The notes: generated from the letters alone by a model not told the origin. DNA of 64,000 nt from Glandiceps talaboti (GCF_964340395.1 NC_135551.1:1831001-1895000); one strand, 5' to 3'. Shown: positions 26,801 to 33,197, numbered from the stretch's first letter. Made by a program: numbers and translations.

Positions 26801-29800
26801 AATGTGTACCTTACCAATACATGTAATGTGTACCTTACCAATATGTAATGTGTACCTTACCAACATGTAATGTGTACCTTACCAATACATGTAATGTGTA
26901 CCTTACCAACATGTAATGTGTACCTTACCAACATGTAATGTGTACCTTACCAACATGTAATGTGTACCTTACCAATACATGTAATGTGTACCTTACCCAC
27001 ATGTAATGTGTACCATACCAACATGTAATGTGTACCTTACCAACATGTAATGTGTACCTTACCCACATGTAACATGTACCTTACCAACATGTAATGTGTA
27101 CCTTACCAATATGTAATGTGTACCTTACCAACATGTAACATGTACCTTACCAATATGTAATGTGTACCTTACCAACATGTAATGTGTACCTTACCAACAT
27201 GTAACATGTACCTTACCAACATGTAATGTGTACCTTACCAATATGTAATGTGTACCTTACCAACATGTAACGTGTACCTTACCAATATGCAATGTGTACC
27301 TTACCAACATGTAATGTGTACCTTACCAATACATGTAATGTGTACCTTACCTACATATAATGTGTACCTTACCAATACATGTAATGTGTACCTTACCAAC
27401 ATGTAATGTGTACCTTACCAACATGTAACATGTACCTTACCAACATGTAATGTGTACCTTACAATATGTAATGTGTACCTTACCAACATGTAACGTGTAC
27501 CTTACCAATATGCAATGTGTACCTTACCAACATGTAATGTGTACCTTACCAATACATGTAATGTGTACCTTACCAACATGTAATGTGTACCTTACCAATA
27601 CATGTAATGTGTACCTTACCAACATGTAATGTGTACCTTACCAATACATGTAATGTGTACCTTACCAACATGTAACGTGTACCTTACCAACATGTAATGT
27701 GTACCTTACCAACATGTAATGTGTACCTTACCAATACATGTAATGTGTACCTTACCAACATGTAATGTGTACCTTACCAATACATGTAATGTGTACCTTA
27801 CCAACATGTAACGTGTACCTTACCAACATGTAACGTGTACCTTACCAACATGTAATGTGTACCTTACCAACATGTAACGTGTACCATACTAATATGTAAT
27901 GTGTACCTTACCAACATGTAATGTGTACCTTACCAATATGTAATGTGTACCTTACCAACATGTAATGTATACCTTACCAACATGTAATGTGTATCTTACC
28001 AATATGTAAAGTGTACCTTACCAATATATAATGTGTACCTTACCAACATGTAAAGTGTACCTTACCAACATGTAATGTGTACCTTACCAATATGTAATGT
28101 GTACCTTACCAATATGCAATGTGTACCTTACCAACATGTAACGTGTACCTTACCAACATGTAATGTGTACCTTACCAACATGTAAAGTGTACCATACTAA
28201 TATGTAATGTGTACCTTACCAATATGTAAAGTGTACTATACTAATATGTAATGTGTACCTTACCAATACATGTAATGTGTACCTTACCAATATGTTAAGT
28301 GTACCTTACCAACATGTAATGTGTACCTTACCAATATGTAATGTGTACCTTACCAACATATAATGTATACCTTACCAACATGTAATGTGTACCATACCAA
28401 TATGTAATGTGTACCTTACCAATATGTAATGTGTACCTTACCAACATATAATGTATACCTTACCAACATGTAATGTGTACCTTTATCAATACATGTAATG
28501 TGTACCTTACCAATATGCAATGTGTACCTTACCAATATGTAATGTGTACCTTACCAACATGTAATGTGTACCTTACCAATATGCAATGTGTACCTTACCA
28601 ATATGCAATGTGTACCTTACCAACATGTAACGTGTACCTTACCAACATGTAATGTGTACCTTACCAATACATGTAATGTGTACCTTACCAATATGTAATG
28701 TGTACCTTACCAATACATGTAATGTGTACCTTACCAACATGTAATGTGTACCTTACCAATACATGTAATGTGTACCTTACCAATATGTAATGTGTACCTT
28801 ACCAATACATGTAATGTGTATTCTATTAAATAAAACTTCTTTCTTGACTGACGTGGAATAAATGTAAAACATGCTTCAGAGAAACAATACTGTGCAATGA
28901 TCATTTGAAAGAGTGATAACATGATCCTCAACTCCTGAGTACAATGTACACTCAAGTCACTTATTTTATTTCCTAATAATTAAAAATGGTTTTGATATGA
29001 AAAGTGTGACTAGCAATTATGTTGTAGATGACATGCTACTCAAACTATTACCAGTATTTTAGGTTGCAGCATGTGTTTTGAGAAATTTGTATATACGTGA
29101 GTTATTTTTTTTCTAATGATTAATTATTATTTGGTGTGTCCTTTAGGAATGCAGACAAAGAGCCACGATTACTGGATGAAGAGGAGCTAAGAAGACAACA
29201 AGAAAGACAACAATGCATTATTTTGGAATACAGAGCGCTGAGAGAAAAAGTTTTGGAAATAAGGGAGGAGGACAGAAAACGTAGAAATGCTTCCAAAGAA
29301 AAACAGATTGAAGAATGTGAAAAATTACAGGTGAGTGTACAAAGATGAAAATGATAAAATGATATTGTTGTTCTAACAATATTATATTTAACTAAATTAC
29401 AGGTGAGTGTACAAAGATAAAAATGATATTGTTGTTCTAACAGTATTATATTTAACTTTATTTCCTACTCAAAGGTCATCTGTCCATAATGCAGTAACAA
29501 ACTTGATAAAGATAGAGGACAAACAATACAAGAGATAGATAGATAGATAAATAAAATACAATAATGATGAAATCTGCACAAAATATTACAAATCTTCCTT
29601 GATTCTCAGACACAATATCATACCATGGTATACAAAAGCTGATAATCATTCAGAATTAAATCTATAGTTGCAGTAGATAACAAGTTGACAAATTTTCCAT
29701 CACTCAGTGGATCAAAGTAATAATGGGCAATTAATAGAATCCCACACCCCAATGGGCTGAGATGGAATATCTCACACAAGTTGGGGAATTTTTGTCTCAC

Positions 29801-31279
29801 ACTCGCCTGCGAGAGACAAATATTCCCCAACGAGTTTGAGATATTCCATCTCTGCCCATTGGTGTGTGGGATTCTTTTTCTCATGTCCCCTTTTCATGGC
29901 AGGAAAACAAGTTCAAACCAGGTTATTAGTATTACTGATTGAAATCACAACACCAAGGACGTCTTTACTTTGTGTGGATGTTTTGTGACACTCCGCAAAA
30001 ACTTAGTTCCTTTAATTCACATTCATAACAACTAATTCCAGACGTCGTAATATTGAGATCAAGGCTTAATTGACCTATATACCACTACTTGTCGTACTAG
30101 ACAAGCTAAATTTGTTAACATAAGTTTTAATAATTTGTTGCAATATGACCAAAAATTCTATCATTGTTACCGTACTGGAGCTCGAGGCACACAATGTCAC
30201 GGTGGTTCACTTTTAAACATCGTGACCATAATCACCCAGTGCATGAGTGTTTACAATTAATTACTAGTATGTACATGCACATAACATATCAAGTTTACAT
30301 TCCATTTTTGAGGTCATTGGGCATAAAACAGGAAAACCGATCTGACAACTTGTAGTCATTGGCATTTGTCTGGTTGCACTGCGTAATTAGTCACGGTACC
30401 AGTATGCACGTTATTTTTCACCTGAAGCGTTGTCTCTAAGGATAAACAATCAATATGTTCCGAGGGGTTAAAATTCTCATAACAAAAACATGAGATTCCT
30501 ACCTAAATGCGTTGCCAATATTTTATCATCTTAGGCACGGCATAAATGTAGCCTGTTCACTTTGTTATCGTCTGCCAGAATATACGTAGTTCCGGTTCTA
30601 CATTACACGTTATTCTATTCGTCAATCAATACCTACGCCTGCTGACTATGGAACGTAATAAACCAATCAGCAATAGGTTTATAAAACAAAATTTAAGTCC
30701 CACATTGATACAGAATGTGAGATCGATTTTTTCTCACACTGGCTGTCCCACACTCTCAGATTGCAGGAACGTGAGTAGTATTTTTCCCTCATGTTAGCAA
30801 AAAAATGGACATACTGGCAACAAATGAAATTCGTCACATAACAGACAAATTTATTGAGATCTTTCCATACCACATTTTCACTCAGTCTCTATGCATATAT
30901 TATTTTATAGTTCTCAAATACCGGTACATGTATATCTACACAGACTATAGACCTCAGGGTATACACACATGTATGTGTTAATCAGTGTATCGGCCTGTAT
31001 ATCTACACAGACTATAGACTTTCTGGTGTACATGCATGTATGTGTTAATCACTGTATCCTTGTATATTTACACAGGCTGCCTTGGATGCTGCAAGGAAAA
31101 AAATAAATGAACCAAGAGAAGCTTTTCGTGAGAAATTCCTTGCAGCTGAACGTAAACGTTTGGAAGAAATTGCAGCACAGGAAGCGGCTTTGAAAGCAGA
31201 ACAGGAAAAGAGCTCACCCTCTCCCAAAGGACGGAAAAGTGCAAAGGGCAAAAAGAGTGCAGGCAAAAAGAGGAAGTAA
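1..31279 (+). CDS. ADGB: Androglobin, 3' part of gene (16 exons, 5' end off-window)
   Basis: Joined exons: 1-28, 7118-7159, 9223-9261, 10272-10304, 10713-10740, 12057-12151, 13817-13910, 16467-16601, 17581-17734, 18186-18373, 19320-19531, 19989-20173, 21652-21963, 25685-26013, 29147-29330, 31076-31279. All junctions are GT-AG, every phase matches, and the total is 2,262 nt (753 residues plus stop). Identification rests on the order IQ motif (VQKHWRGYYVR, fragment residues 70-80), then globin A/B-helix-like sequence (LVKSWALIEQNWEQHALTLF, 100-119), then a long conserved C-terminal region. That order is the hallmark of androglobin, a chimaera of a calpain-like protease domain and a circularly permuted globin linked to ciliated cells and spermatogenesis. 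The human protein is about 1,670 residues, so roughly its second half is here; the calpain part and helices C-H should be upstream. The family call is from memory, without alignment. A missed micro-exon in the long introns cannot be excluded. Confidence 0.9.
29..2440 (+). other. ADGB intron, unique AT-rich sequence
   Basis: First 2.4 kb of the long intron between 28 and 7118. It is AT-rich with no coding frame of recognisable composition, no clear tandem array and no RNA gene that I can see. Short open frames on both strands start and end without splice signals or protein-like composition. Confidence 0.5.
2443..2516. repeat. GTTT/GCTT/GGTT tetranucleotide tract
   Basis: Run of GTTT, then GCTT, then GGTT tetramers, an interrupted microsatellite in the first ADGB intron. 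The open frames over it (Phe/Val/Cys-rich on one strand, Lys/Gln/Thr/Asn-rich on the other) are repeat artefacts. Confidence 0.85.
2875..3110. repeat. Degenerate repeats around TTATGCAAAGTAGT
   Basis: Diverged copies of a segment of roughly 60-110 bp built around TATGCAAAGTAGTC and a following 'gattag..agt.actg' block (near 2895, 2994, 3046 and a weaker one near 3087). Copies differ by indels, so this is an old array. The ATGCAAAG core resembles a POU octamer, but no function is implied. Confidence 0.45.
3474..3563. repeat. GC-rich foldback (perfect 24-bp arms)
   Basis: Left arm 3489-3512 and right arm 3525-3548 are perfect reverse complements with a 12-nt loop. With a few mismatches the pairing extends outward to about 3474 and 3563. 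The core (CTCTGGGGGCGCTGCCA) is far more GC-rich than its surroundings, which suggests a small inserted foldback or MITE-like element. No target duplication could be assigned. Confidence 0.85.
3595..3975. repeat. AT-rich repeats around TTCTATAGAATTCTATAG
   Basis: At least four diverged copies of a 60-70-bp unit containing the near-palindrome TTCTATAGAATTCTATAG followed by 'agtgcaatatct' and a TATATA tract. The clearest copies lie at 3785-3965. Confidence 0.7.
4153..4324. repeat. 36-bp minisatellite, 4.8 copies
   Basis: Period 36 bp, unit begins GTCATGCCATGTCAGCACCC. Copies are nearly identical. Because 36 is a multiple of 3, two forward frames stay open, giving spurious 65- and 72-residue frames. 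Confidence 0.95.
4574..6403. repeat. 39-bp minisatellite in three blocks with a repeated ~170-bp spacer
   Basis: Unit of 39 bp beginning TTATATTTATTGATATTGAA and ending ACAGTACGTCACTG. Blocks lie at about 4748-4892 (3.7 copies), 5061-5565 (13 copies) and 5730-6403 (17 copies). Each block is preceded by a near-identical spacer (about 4574-4747, 4893-5060, 5566-5729) rich in 'atgacctttgacat' motifs. The array therefore has two levels: short tandem units inside a longer unit of variable length. Four of six frames stay open because 39 is divisible by 3. Copies of the last block are almost identical, so expansion is recent. Confidence 0.95.
6404..7117 (+). other. ADGB intron, unique sequence to acceptor
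   Basis: Unique AT-rich intron sequence between the 39-bp array and the next exon. No other feature seen. The acceptor at 7117 is preceded by a pyrimidine-rich stretch ending tctctag. Confidence 0.5.
7118..7159 (+). CDS. ADGB: ADGB micro-exon, 42 nt
   Basis: Bounded by tctctag and gtaagt, both strong splice consensus. In the phase set by its neighbours it reads TGASRKSAKAGRK, a basic low-complexity linker. It enters and leaves in phase 1, so it could be skipped without breaking the frame. I chose it on splice signals and phase, not on homology. Confidence 0.7.
7522..7631. repeat. 21-bp minisatellite
   Basis: About five copies of a 21-bp unit TATGTTTTATGTTAACTAAT(G), containing the palindrome GTTAAC. 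It starts about 360 bp after the 42-nt exon. Confidence 0.9.
7762..7890. repeat. ~25-bp repeats, TTCATATTGTTACATTGTTT
   Basis: About five imperfect copies of a 22-25-bp unit around TTCATATTGTTACATTGTTT in the ADGB intron. Confidence 0.85.
8468..8822. repeat. ~32-bp minisatellite, about 11 copies
   Basis: Unit built around CTCAGATAGAACCAAGAAAA followed by CTCCACCC. Copy lengths vary slightly (inserts reading 'attagt'). The 69-residue minus-strand frame over it is repeat-derived. Confidence 0.93.
9223..9261 (+). CDS. ADGB: ADGB micro-exon, 39 nt
   Basis: Acceptor atgtag, donor gtacac. In phase it completes a Pro codon with the previous exon and reads RQSVAHDDVSA. Phase 1 at both ends. Part of the hydrophilic linker before the IQ motif; evidence is splice signals plus phase. 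Confidence 0.65.
9262..10271 (+). other. ADGB intron, with (TTTTG)n tract
   Basis: Mostly unique sequence. A pentanucleotide tract (GTTTT repeated) lies at about 9834-9864. No other structure seen. Confidence 0.6.
10272..10304 (+). CDS. ADGB: ADGB micro-exon, 33 nt
   Basis: Acceptor cttcag, donor gtacca. In phase it reads QTDHTDDTHK after an Ala codon shared with the previous exon: an acidic, Thr/His-rich linker. Phase 1 at both ends, like the two exons before it. Confidence 0.62.
10713..10740 (+). CDS. ADGB: ADGB micro-exon, 28 nt
   Basis: Acceptor ctgcag, donor gtaaat. Reads GEVVESWVN plus two bases that make Arg with the next exon. A second possible donor (gtaaac at 10733) would end the exon in phase 0 and break the join to the IQ exon, so the 10740 end is preferred. 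Confidence 0.65.
10814..11075. repeat. 33-bp minisatellite, about 8 copies
   Basis: Unit ACCAAACTGGACAACTTTGT followed by AACAAAATGAAGC; copies essentially identical. It starts about 70 bp after the donor at 10741. Period 33 keeps several frames open, giving 77-96-residue spurious frames. Confidence 0.96.
11487..11558. repeat. Two-copy direct repeat, ~37 bp
   Basis: Two adjacent copies of a segment beginning ACATAGTGTATGGATGCTAA. No other feature is visible between the 33-bp array and the CA tract. Confidence 0.8.
11694..11992. repeat. (CA)n / (CATA)n compound microsatellite
   Basis: About 300 bp of CA, CATA and CAGA repeats. All Thr/His and Cys/Val frames here are artefacts. It ends about 65 bp before the IQ-motif exon. 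Confidence 0.97.
12057..12151 (+). CDS. ADGB: ADGB exon: IQ motif
   Basis: Acceptor tttcag, donor gtacac, 95 nt. It encodes 31 complete residues starting EATEEEIAAATR and containing VQKHWRGYYVR, a full IQ match (hydrophobic-Q, three residues, R-G, three residues, R). In androglobin the IQ motif sits between globin helix H and helix A of the permuted globin and is the expected calmodulin-binding site. Confidence in the exon is high; calmodulin binding is inferred from the family. Confidence 0.93.
12195..12660. repeat. Dispersed repeat family copy ('gaccacacccatagcaac')
   Basis: This segment shares blocks with 31600-31720, 47415-47530, 49800-50770, 51560-51760, 53380-53660, 54280-54740 and 61565-62420: 'ggtcaaaaaactt.aactccaaaact', 'gatatgcaaattaggt', 'tgcctagcaacaagaccac' and 'cccatagcaacagccaaatga'. 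It is an interspersed element family present many times in the window. No coding capacity was recognised. Confidence 0.8.
12885..13640. mobile_element. Truncated copy of the CCTCCCGTAAGGG-ended element
   Basis: Begins with the same 5' sequence as 15286-16247 (CCTCCCGTAAGGG, then 'aatcactaattatgcaaat') and carries the same internal subrepeats of roughly 110-130 bp ('aagtatgcagtcttaagatat', 'attaattatgcaaatt'). The 3' terminal inverted repeat is missing, so the copy is truncated at its right end. Confidence 0.7.
13817..13910 (+). CDS. ADGB: ADGB exon: globin helix A region
   Basis: Acceptor ctttag, donor gtaaaa, 94 nt. It encodes TEENSLAKEQLVKSW... ending HALTLF, with globin-like spacing: Trp at fragment residue 104 in the usual helix-A position, then NW and a hydrophobic run into helix B. 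In androglobin these N-terminal globin helices come after the IQ motif because the globin is circularly permuted. The haem-binding helices E and F would be encoded upstream of the window. Confidence 0.92.
13933..15212. repeat. 38/32-bp two-length minisatellite, ~1.3 kb
   Basis: Units start GTTTGTGACATATATATGTA and come in a long form (38 bp, ending TTTTCTGTTCAT) and a short form (32 bp, ending TTTAAT). Long and short forms are arranged in runs. Each unit contains the palindromes ACATATATATGT and TACATGTA. The array begins about 20 bp after the donor at 13911. Confidence 0.96.
15286..16247. mobile_element. ~960-bp non-autonomous TIR element with internal subrepeats
   Basis: The 13-bp terminal sequence CCTCCCGTAAGGG at 15286-15298 is repeated inverted at 16235-16247, which also forms a hairpin with 16226-16233 (TACCTCCCGTA...TTACGGGAGGTA). 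Inside are about five subrepeats of 110-130 bp and a GACA/CACA tract near the right end (16170-16205). No transposase frame. A truncated relative lies at 12885-13640. Classification beyond a MITE-like element is open. Confidence 0.75.
16467..16601 (+). CDS. ADGB: ADGB exon: globin helix B and following segment
   Basis: Acceptor ttgcag after a T-run, donor gtaaga, 135 nt. Encodes TMFKIDPELMPKFPF then YQDEWNKISYSDY and PDQPPNTWFVVF. MFKIDPELMPKFPF is typical of the B-helix/C-corner of globins, where the N-terminal globin part of androglobin ends. The remainder begins the conserved C-terminal region. Confidence 0.93.
16640..16745. repeat. Two-copy ~55-bp repeat
   Basis: Tandem copies of a segment containing AGGTCTGTGTCTGTTACCCT and 'tacataccagtaaca', about 40 bp after the donor at 16602. 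Confidence 0.85.
16752..17396. repeat. 20-bp minisatellite, ~32 copies
   Basis: Unit CTGTGCATCAGTAGAACTCA with frequent single-base variants (gCGTCAA, gCGGATCA, TTTGCATCACTGG). Variants recur in blocks, showing multi-unit duplications. Confidence 0.96.
17581..17734 (+). CDS. ADGB: ADGB exon: conserved C-terminal region 1
   Basis: Acceptor ttgtag, donor gtaagg, 154 nt. Encodes DVFYVQEPMLLVPKLYVSIP, then TCMLRVVDNDTGEEIPRVFQ. The beta-strand-like alternation and the 'RVVDNDTGEE' turn resemble a C2- or calpain-type beta-sandwich fold, but that is only an impression. The exon ends in phase 0. Confidence 0.9.
17785..17868. repeat. (GACA)n tract
   Basis: Tetranucleotide CAGA/CAAA repeats in the intron after 17734. 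The following 300 bp contain an open frame at 17911-18123 that I do not accept as an exon. Confidence 0.9.
18186..18373 (+). CDS. ADGB: ADGB exon: conserved C-terminal region 2
   Basis: Acceptor tttcag, donor gtaaga, 188 nt. Encodes RGYTFVAEARTTDMPLAGGK, WRMRMIGSLSPLPQP, then NVKEIRDYYIPNDSNIILR (the last Arg is split over the junction). It continues the predicted beta-rich segment and connects in phase 0 to the exon before. Confidence 0.92.
18536..18660. repeat. GC-rich insertion with small hairpin
   Basis: Contains the hairpin ACTATTTCCCCAGGGAAATAGT (18563-18584) and two CACGTG motifs, followed by two similar stretches 'ccgcg.attcacagca' (18618 and 18672). It abuts the larger foldback at 18702 and shares its 'ctatttccc' motif, so the two may form one composite element. 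Confidence 0.55.
18702..18893. mobile_element. 192-bp foldback element
   Basis: Ends AACACATATTGCCTGGCC (18702-18719) and GGCCAGGCAATATGTGTT (18876-18893) are perfect inverted repeats. The core arms 18758-18791 and 18807-18840 (34 bp each) are perfectly complementary around a 15-nt loop. The whole element pairs almost end to end. This is a MITE-like or foldback insertion with no coding sequence. Confidence 0.88.
19180..19290. repeat. CATCA-rich simple sequence
   Basis: Degenerate short repeats of CACATCA, CACTTGACA and similar, upstream of the acceptor at 19319. Confidence 0.6.
19320..19531 (+). CDS. ADGB: ADGB exon: conserved C-terminal region 3
   Basis: Acceptor gttacag, donor gtaagt, 212 nt. 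Encodes YSVKVTEDQIASVQLSTSKL, DVYILLQILDNEVKVTETIG, then KGHVVIPAFTFLRDREAGED and a Ser/Arg-rich end. The beta-strand pattern (VYILLQILD, HVVIPAF) ends here and the protein becomes hydrophilic. Confidence 0.93.
19640..19988 (+). repeat. Tandem copies of an intron-exon junction (90-bp unit)
   Basis: Units of 90, 90 and 89 bp, each carrying 'atattcttgtccatttcag' followed by the first ~54 bp of the next exon. Acceptor-like AGs end at 19719, 19809, 19899 and 19988. A partial first copy without an acceptor begins near 19640. Only the last acceptor keeps the reading frame: the first two lead to TAG within six codons, and the third runs through the fourth unit out of frame to TGA. Confidence 0.93.
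19989..20173 (+). CDS. ADGB: ADGB exon: Ser/Gly-rich linker
   Basis: Uses the fourth of four tandem acceptors; donor gtaggg; 185 nt. Encodes a Ser/Gly/Arg-rich disordered stretch (KLHTSLSSSSVSSGKKRQES...) ending in an acidic segment (DDDIDVGSDKEQEPK). A decayed copy of its 3' end lies in the next intron at 20637-20684. Confidence 0.88.
20290..20372. repeat. Two-copy ~42-bp direct repeat
   Basis: Adjacent copies of a segment beginning ACGAGTAGCCAATTAGAATC in the ADGB intron. Confidence 0.8.
20637..20684 (+). pseudogene. Decayed duplicate of the 3' end of the preceding ADGB exon
   Basis: Reads CAGATGATGATATAAATGTG and continues 'gaaagtgataaagaataggaaccc', matching the last ~48 nt of exon 19989-20173 with a few changes. 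In the exon frame the Gln codon CAG has become TAG, and an extra base precedes AAG. No intact donor follows at the matching place. Confidence 0.8.
20895..21344. mobile_element. ~450-bp long-TIR element
   Basis: Left arm from 20895 (ACAACAATGTTTGAC, then 'cctcttagcc', 'agcagcaagtttctctattgatcaca') is matched inverted on the right (21212-21344: 'tgtgatcaatagagaaacttgctgct', GTCAAACATTGTTGT). The arms are roughly 105-130 bp with mismatches and small indels, enclosing about 200 bp. No coding sequence. MITE-like. Confidence 0.82.
21652..21963 (+). CDS. ADGB: ADGB exon: conserved segment plus lysine-rich linker
   Basis: Acceptor tctacag, donor gtaagt, 312 nt, phase 0 at both ends. Starts PHKYIIQAKVLRKSWPLSES and SWAFVQVLKDLEKND, a conserved amphipathic block, then a Lys-rich stretch (GKGGGKKGKDKGKDKEKDKD) and a second conserved piece, PNWVLRVVLDQTPT. 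The lysine run is low complexity and could be variable between individuals. Confidence 0.92.
22153..24175. repeat. 40-bp minisatellite, ~50 copies, three variant classes
   Basis: Unit ATCCATACCTAGATTTGTGC followed by AATGTGGTAAGCCTATACCC. Three main variants of the last part (gtaagcctat, gtaagccaac, atagccctac) occur in blocks; some copies carry a 'ctcggtacc' insert, and the last copies change to 'tttatacccacatac'. Units of the first two classes contain GTG-GTAAG, a donor-like sequence on the gene strand. Confidence 0.96.
24389..25139. other. ~750-bp unique island inside a CCTACATATACCTAAAT array
   Basis: The array motif occurs just before (about 24355-24388) and resumes at 25145, so this more GC-rich block (CGCGAG motifs, 'ctcgcgaggaagtctctcgcga') looks like an insertion into an existing array. 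Weak inverted similarity of the edges ('agaagaacgg..gttgaac' against 'ggaagaaaaatagttcgggtgaac') is suggestive only. No gene recognised. Confidence 0.5.
25140..25515. repeat. 19/31-bp minisatellite (ACCTACATATACCTAAATT)
   Basis: First half has a 31-bp unit (adds 'acctacctgatt'); second half alternates ACCTACATATACCTAAATT and ACCTAAATATACCTAAATT. Ends about 170 bp before the next acceptor. Confidence 0.94.
25685..26013 (+). CDS. ADGB: ADGB exon: charged coiled-coil and Pro-rich segment
   Basis: Acceptor cttcag, donor gtaagt, 329 nt. Encodes EEIEIKKDTERQDEIRAMKQ, AWEAAEPGRAAKAQELRRKF, an acidic stretch, EPPPPPLPKEIL and REIDKTQFIV. The start looks helical/coiled-coil; the middle is acidic and Pro-rich. 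Its last two bases form Val with the next exon. Confidence 0.92.
26040..28822. repeat. 22/24-bp minisatellite, ~2.8 kb, ~125 copies
   Basis: Unit AACATGTAATGTGTACCTTA(CC) with variants aatATG, aatACATG (24 bp), taaCATG and taaCGTG. It begins about 25 bp after the donor at 26014, making it the largest array in the androglobin gene. On the opposite strand each unit reads GGTAAGGTACAC, a donor-like motif. Confidence 0.97.
29147..29330 (+). CDS. ADGB: ADGB exon: coiled coil
   Basis: Acceptor ctttag, donor gtgagt, 184 nt, ending in phase 0. Encodes NADKEPRLLDEEELRRQQER, then a Glu/Arg/Lys-rich helix ending IEECEKLQ. Heptad-like charge pattern, predicted coiled coil. Confidence 0.92.
29324..29466 (+). 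repeat. Tandem duplication of a donor junction (72 bp)
   Basis: The segment ATTACAG|GTGAGTGTACAAAG with its downstream intron is repeated 72 bp later (second GT at 29403). Using the second donor would add 72 nt but meets TGA after five codons, so the first donor is the coding one. Confidence 0.92.
29736..29875. mobile_element. 140-bp foldback element
   Basis: Ends AGAATCCCACACC and GGTGTGTGGGATTCT are inverted. The arms continue with 'caatgggc..agatggaatatctca' and 'gttggggaat' matched on the other side, around a loop near 29795-29815. No coding sequence; MITE-like. Confidence 0.85.
29876..30928 (+). other. ADGB intron, unique sequence
   Basis: No array, exon or RNA gene seen. A short imperfect inverted motif ('cccacattgatacagaatgtgagat' against 'ctcacactggctgtcccacactct') occurs at 30699-30760. 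Confidence 0.5.
30929..31075 (+). repeat. Tandem copies of an acceptor junction (65-67-bp unit)
   Basis: TGTATATCTACACAG occurs at 30929-30943 and 30996-31010 and, as TGTATATTTACACAG, at 31061-31075, spaced 67 and 65 bp. Only the third is followed by the terminal exon; the first two are followed by ACTATAGAC. Confidence 0.92.
31076..31279 (+). CDS. ADGB: ADGB terminal exon with stop
   Basis: Acceptor tacacag, phase 0, TAA at 31277-31279, 67 residues. Encodes AALDAARKKINEPREAFREK, FLAAERKRLEEIAAQEAALK, then a Ser/Lys/Gly-rich basic tail ending SAGKKRK. The tail resembles a nuclear localisation or nucleic-acid-binding basic cluster, which is common in low-complexity C-termini and not diagnostic. 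Confidence 0.92.
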   Translation, partial: AALDAARKKINEPREAFREKFLAAERKRLEEIAAQEAALKAEQEKSSPSPKGRKSAKGKKSAGKKRK

Positions 31280-32204
31280 ATAGAACTGATGCTTTGCTTG
31301 AGTGGACTTGAAAAGACTTTGAACTCATCTTATCTTTAATGAACGTTTTTCTCCAGTGTCTGAAGAAGTACTTAATGGATGTAAAACCTCCAGGGATTGT
31401 TATCTTGTATTGTAACAAATTGTAGGCGATAGAAGGATGTCAATGAAAAGTTGACATGAGTTCACTCTTGATTCTTTATGTGTTTGTTTGTTTGTTTGTT
31501 TGTTTGTTTGTTTGTTTGTGGCAAATACAACCCTGTCGTTAGAATGATATAACAAAAACATGAGTCATATTTTTTTTTCAAATGAAAGTGCTCACATCAG
31601 AGATATGCATTTTGGGTCAAAAAAATGTGATGTGTGGTCAAAAAACTTTAACTCCAAAACTACTGGGCAGATTAGCCTGAAATTTATTTGGAATGTTCTT
31701 GGGGTGTGTGAGAATGGGTTTCCTTATTTCCAGCCCAACGTTTAGTTTGTCTCATTCATTTTTTCAATGTTCAAGTCCACATGTGACCTTATTTCTGGCA
31801 TACACGCACTCTTTTTGTTTTTTGTTTACAGCAATATTTCATCTATTCCATCCAAAGAACAATGTGATATAATATAGCATATATAAAATTCTAAACATTG
31901 ATATCTCACTGGAAAAAAAGGATAATTCAGAACATTTTTTGTCAATTTTGTGAATGTTTATGAGAACTGATAAAAGGACACACACATACTTACAAACTTT
32001 CTTTTAAGACATTGAATTCAATTTCCTGCATTATCAGACACTTTGTAGTATTTCTGTGTAGCCAAGAGTTTCTTTTAAATCATGTCTCGATCCATTCAGT
32101 GACATAGAAGTAAAGACTTTACTTAGTATTTGAGGCGGGTTTGTGTGTTCTAAGAAGACCAGTTACACTTAAAGGAATTGTTAGATGAAATTTGATGTTA
32201 GCAT

Positions 32205-32452
32205 CTACTTTATGTGAACTGATTGCATAGAAACTACAATGTTATACAACTTATTGCATAGATGTTGCAGTATTATATAACTGATTACATTCACATGACA
32301 ATGTTTCAGAACTGATTGTATTGACATTGTAGTGTTGCAGAACTGATTGTATTGACATGACAATGTTTCGGAACTGATTACATTCACATGACAATGTTTC
32401 AGAACTGATTACATTCACATGACAATGTTTCAGAACTGATTGTATTGACATC
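32205..32452. repeat. ~31-bp repeats in the 3' UTR
   Basis: About seven copies of a unit around AACTGATTACATTCACATGA followed by 'caatgtttcag', with attgtattgacat variants. Confidence 0.9.
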
Positions 32453-32764
32453 TTGTGGTGTTCTCGAAAGGTTTTTAGTAACCTGGGTAACAGAAAGGGA
32501 TACCAAGTAAAACTGGAACAGTATGCACTACATTGTCATTGAACAAATTATAATTTTGTGTTGAAAACATTGTAACTAAGAGTTTTCATGGAAGAGCCCT
32601 GGAATTGGTGTAGAAGTATAAATCTAGTATTCTAACCACTATCTTTGTAATCAATTCCTATTACTGTACAGAATGAGTACAACTTGGTTTACACTTGATA
32701 TAATCAGTTGACTGTAATGTATATTTTGTAATTCTAAACATTATAACTTTGGATCATTGTTGAA

Positions 32765-33047
32765 TATACATGTATCTGAAATGTTTTATTTGTACATGTA
32801 ACACATAATAATATACATGTATCTGAAATGTTTTAGTTGTACATGTAACACATAATAATATGCATGTATCTGAAATGTTTTAGTTGTACATGTAACACAT
32901 AATAATATACATGTATCTGAAATGTTTTAGTTGTACATGTAACACATAATAATATACATGTATCTGAAATGTTTTAGTTGTACATGTAACACATAATAAT
33001 ATACATGTATCTGAAATGTTTTAGTTGTACATGTAACACATAATAAT
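32765..33047. repeat. 47-bp minisatellite in the 3' UTR, 6 copies
   Basis: Unit ATACATGTATCTGAAATGTT followed by 'ttagttgtacatgtaacacataataat'. Copies nearly identical. Each contains two TACATGTA palindromes. Confidence 0.95.
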
Positions 33048-33197
33048 ATTTTAAACACCGTCCACCAACACAGAATCAACTGTGCTAGTTCCATACTCTG
33101 TATCAACAATTTTGTAAATATTTGAAGACTTTGTGTAAAATGTATATACATATAAACTTATTTGTTATTCAACAGATTGGTATTTTGTTACTATTTG

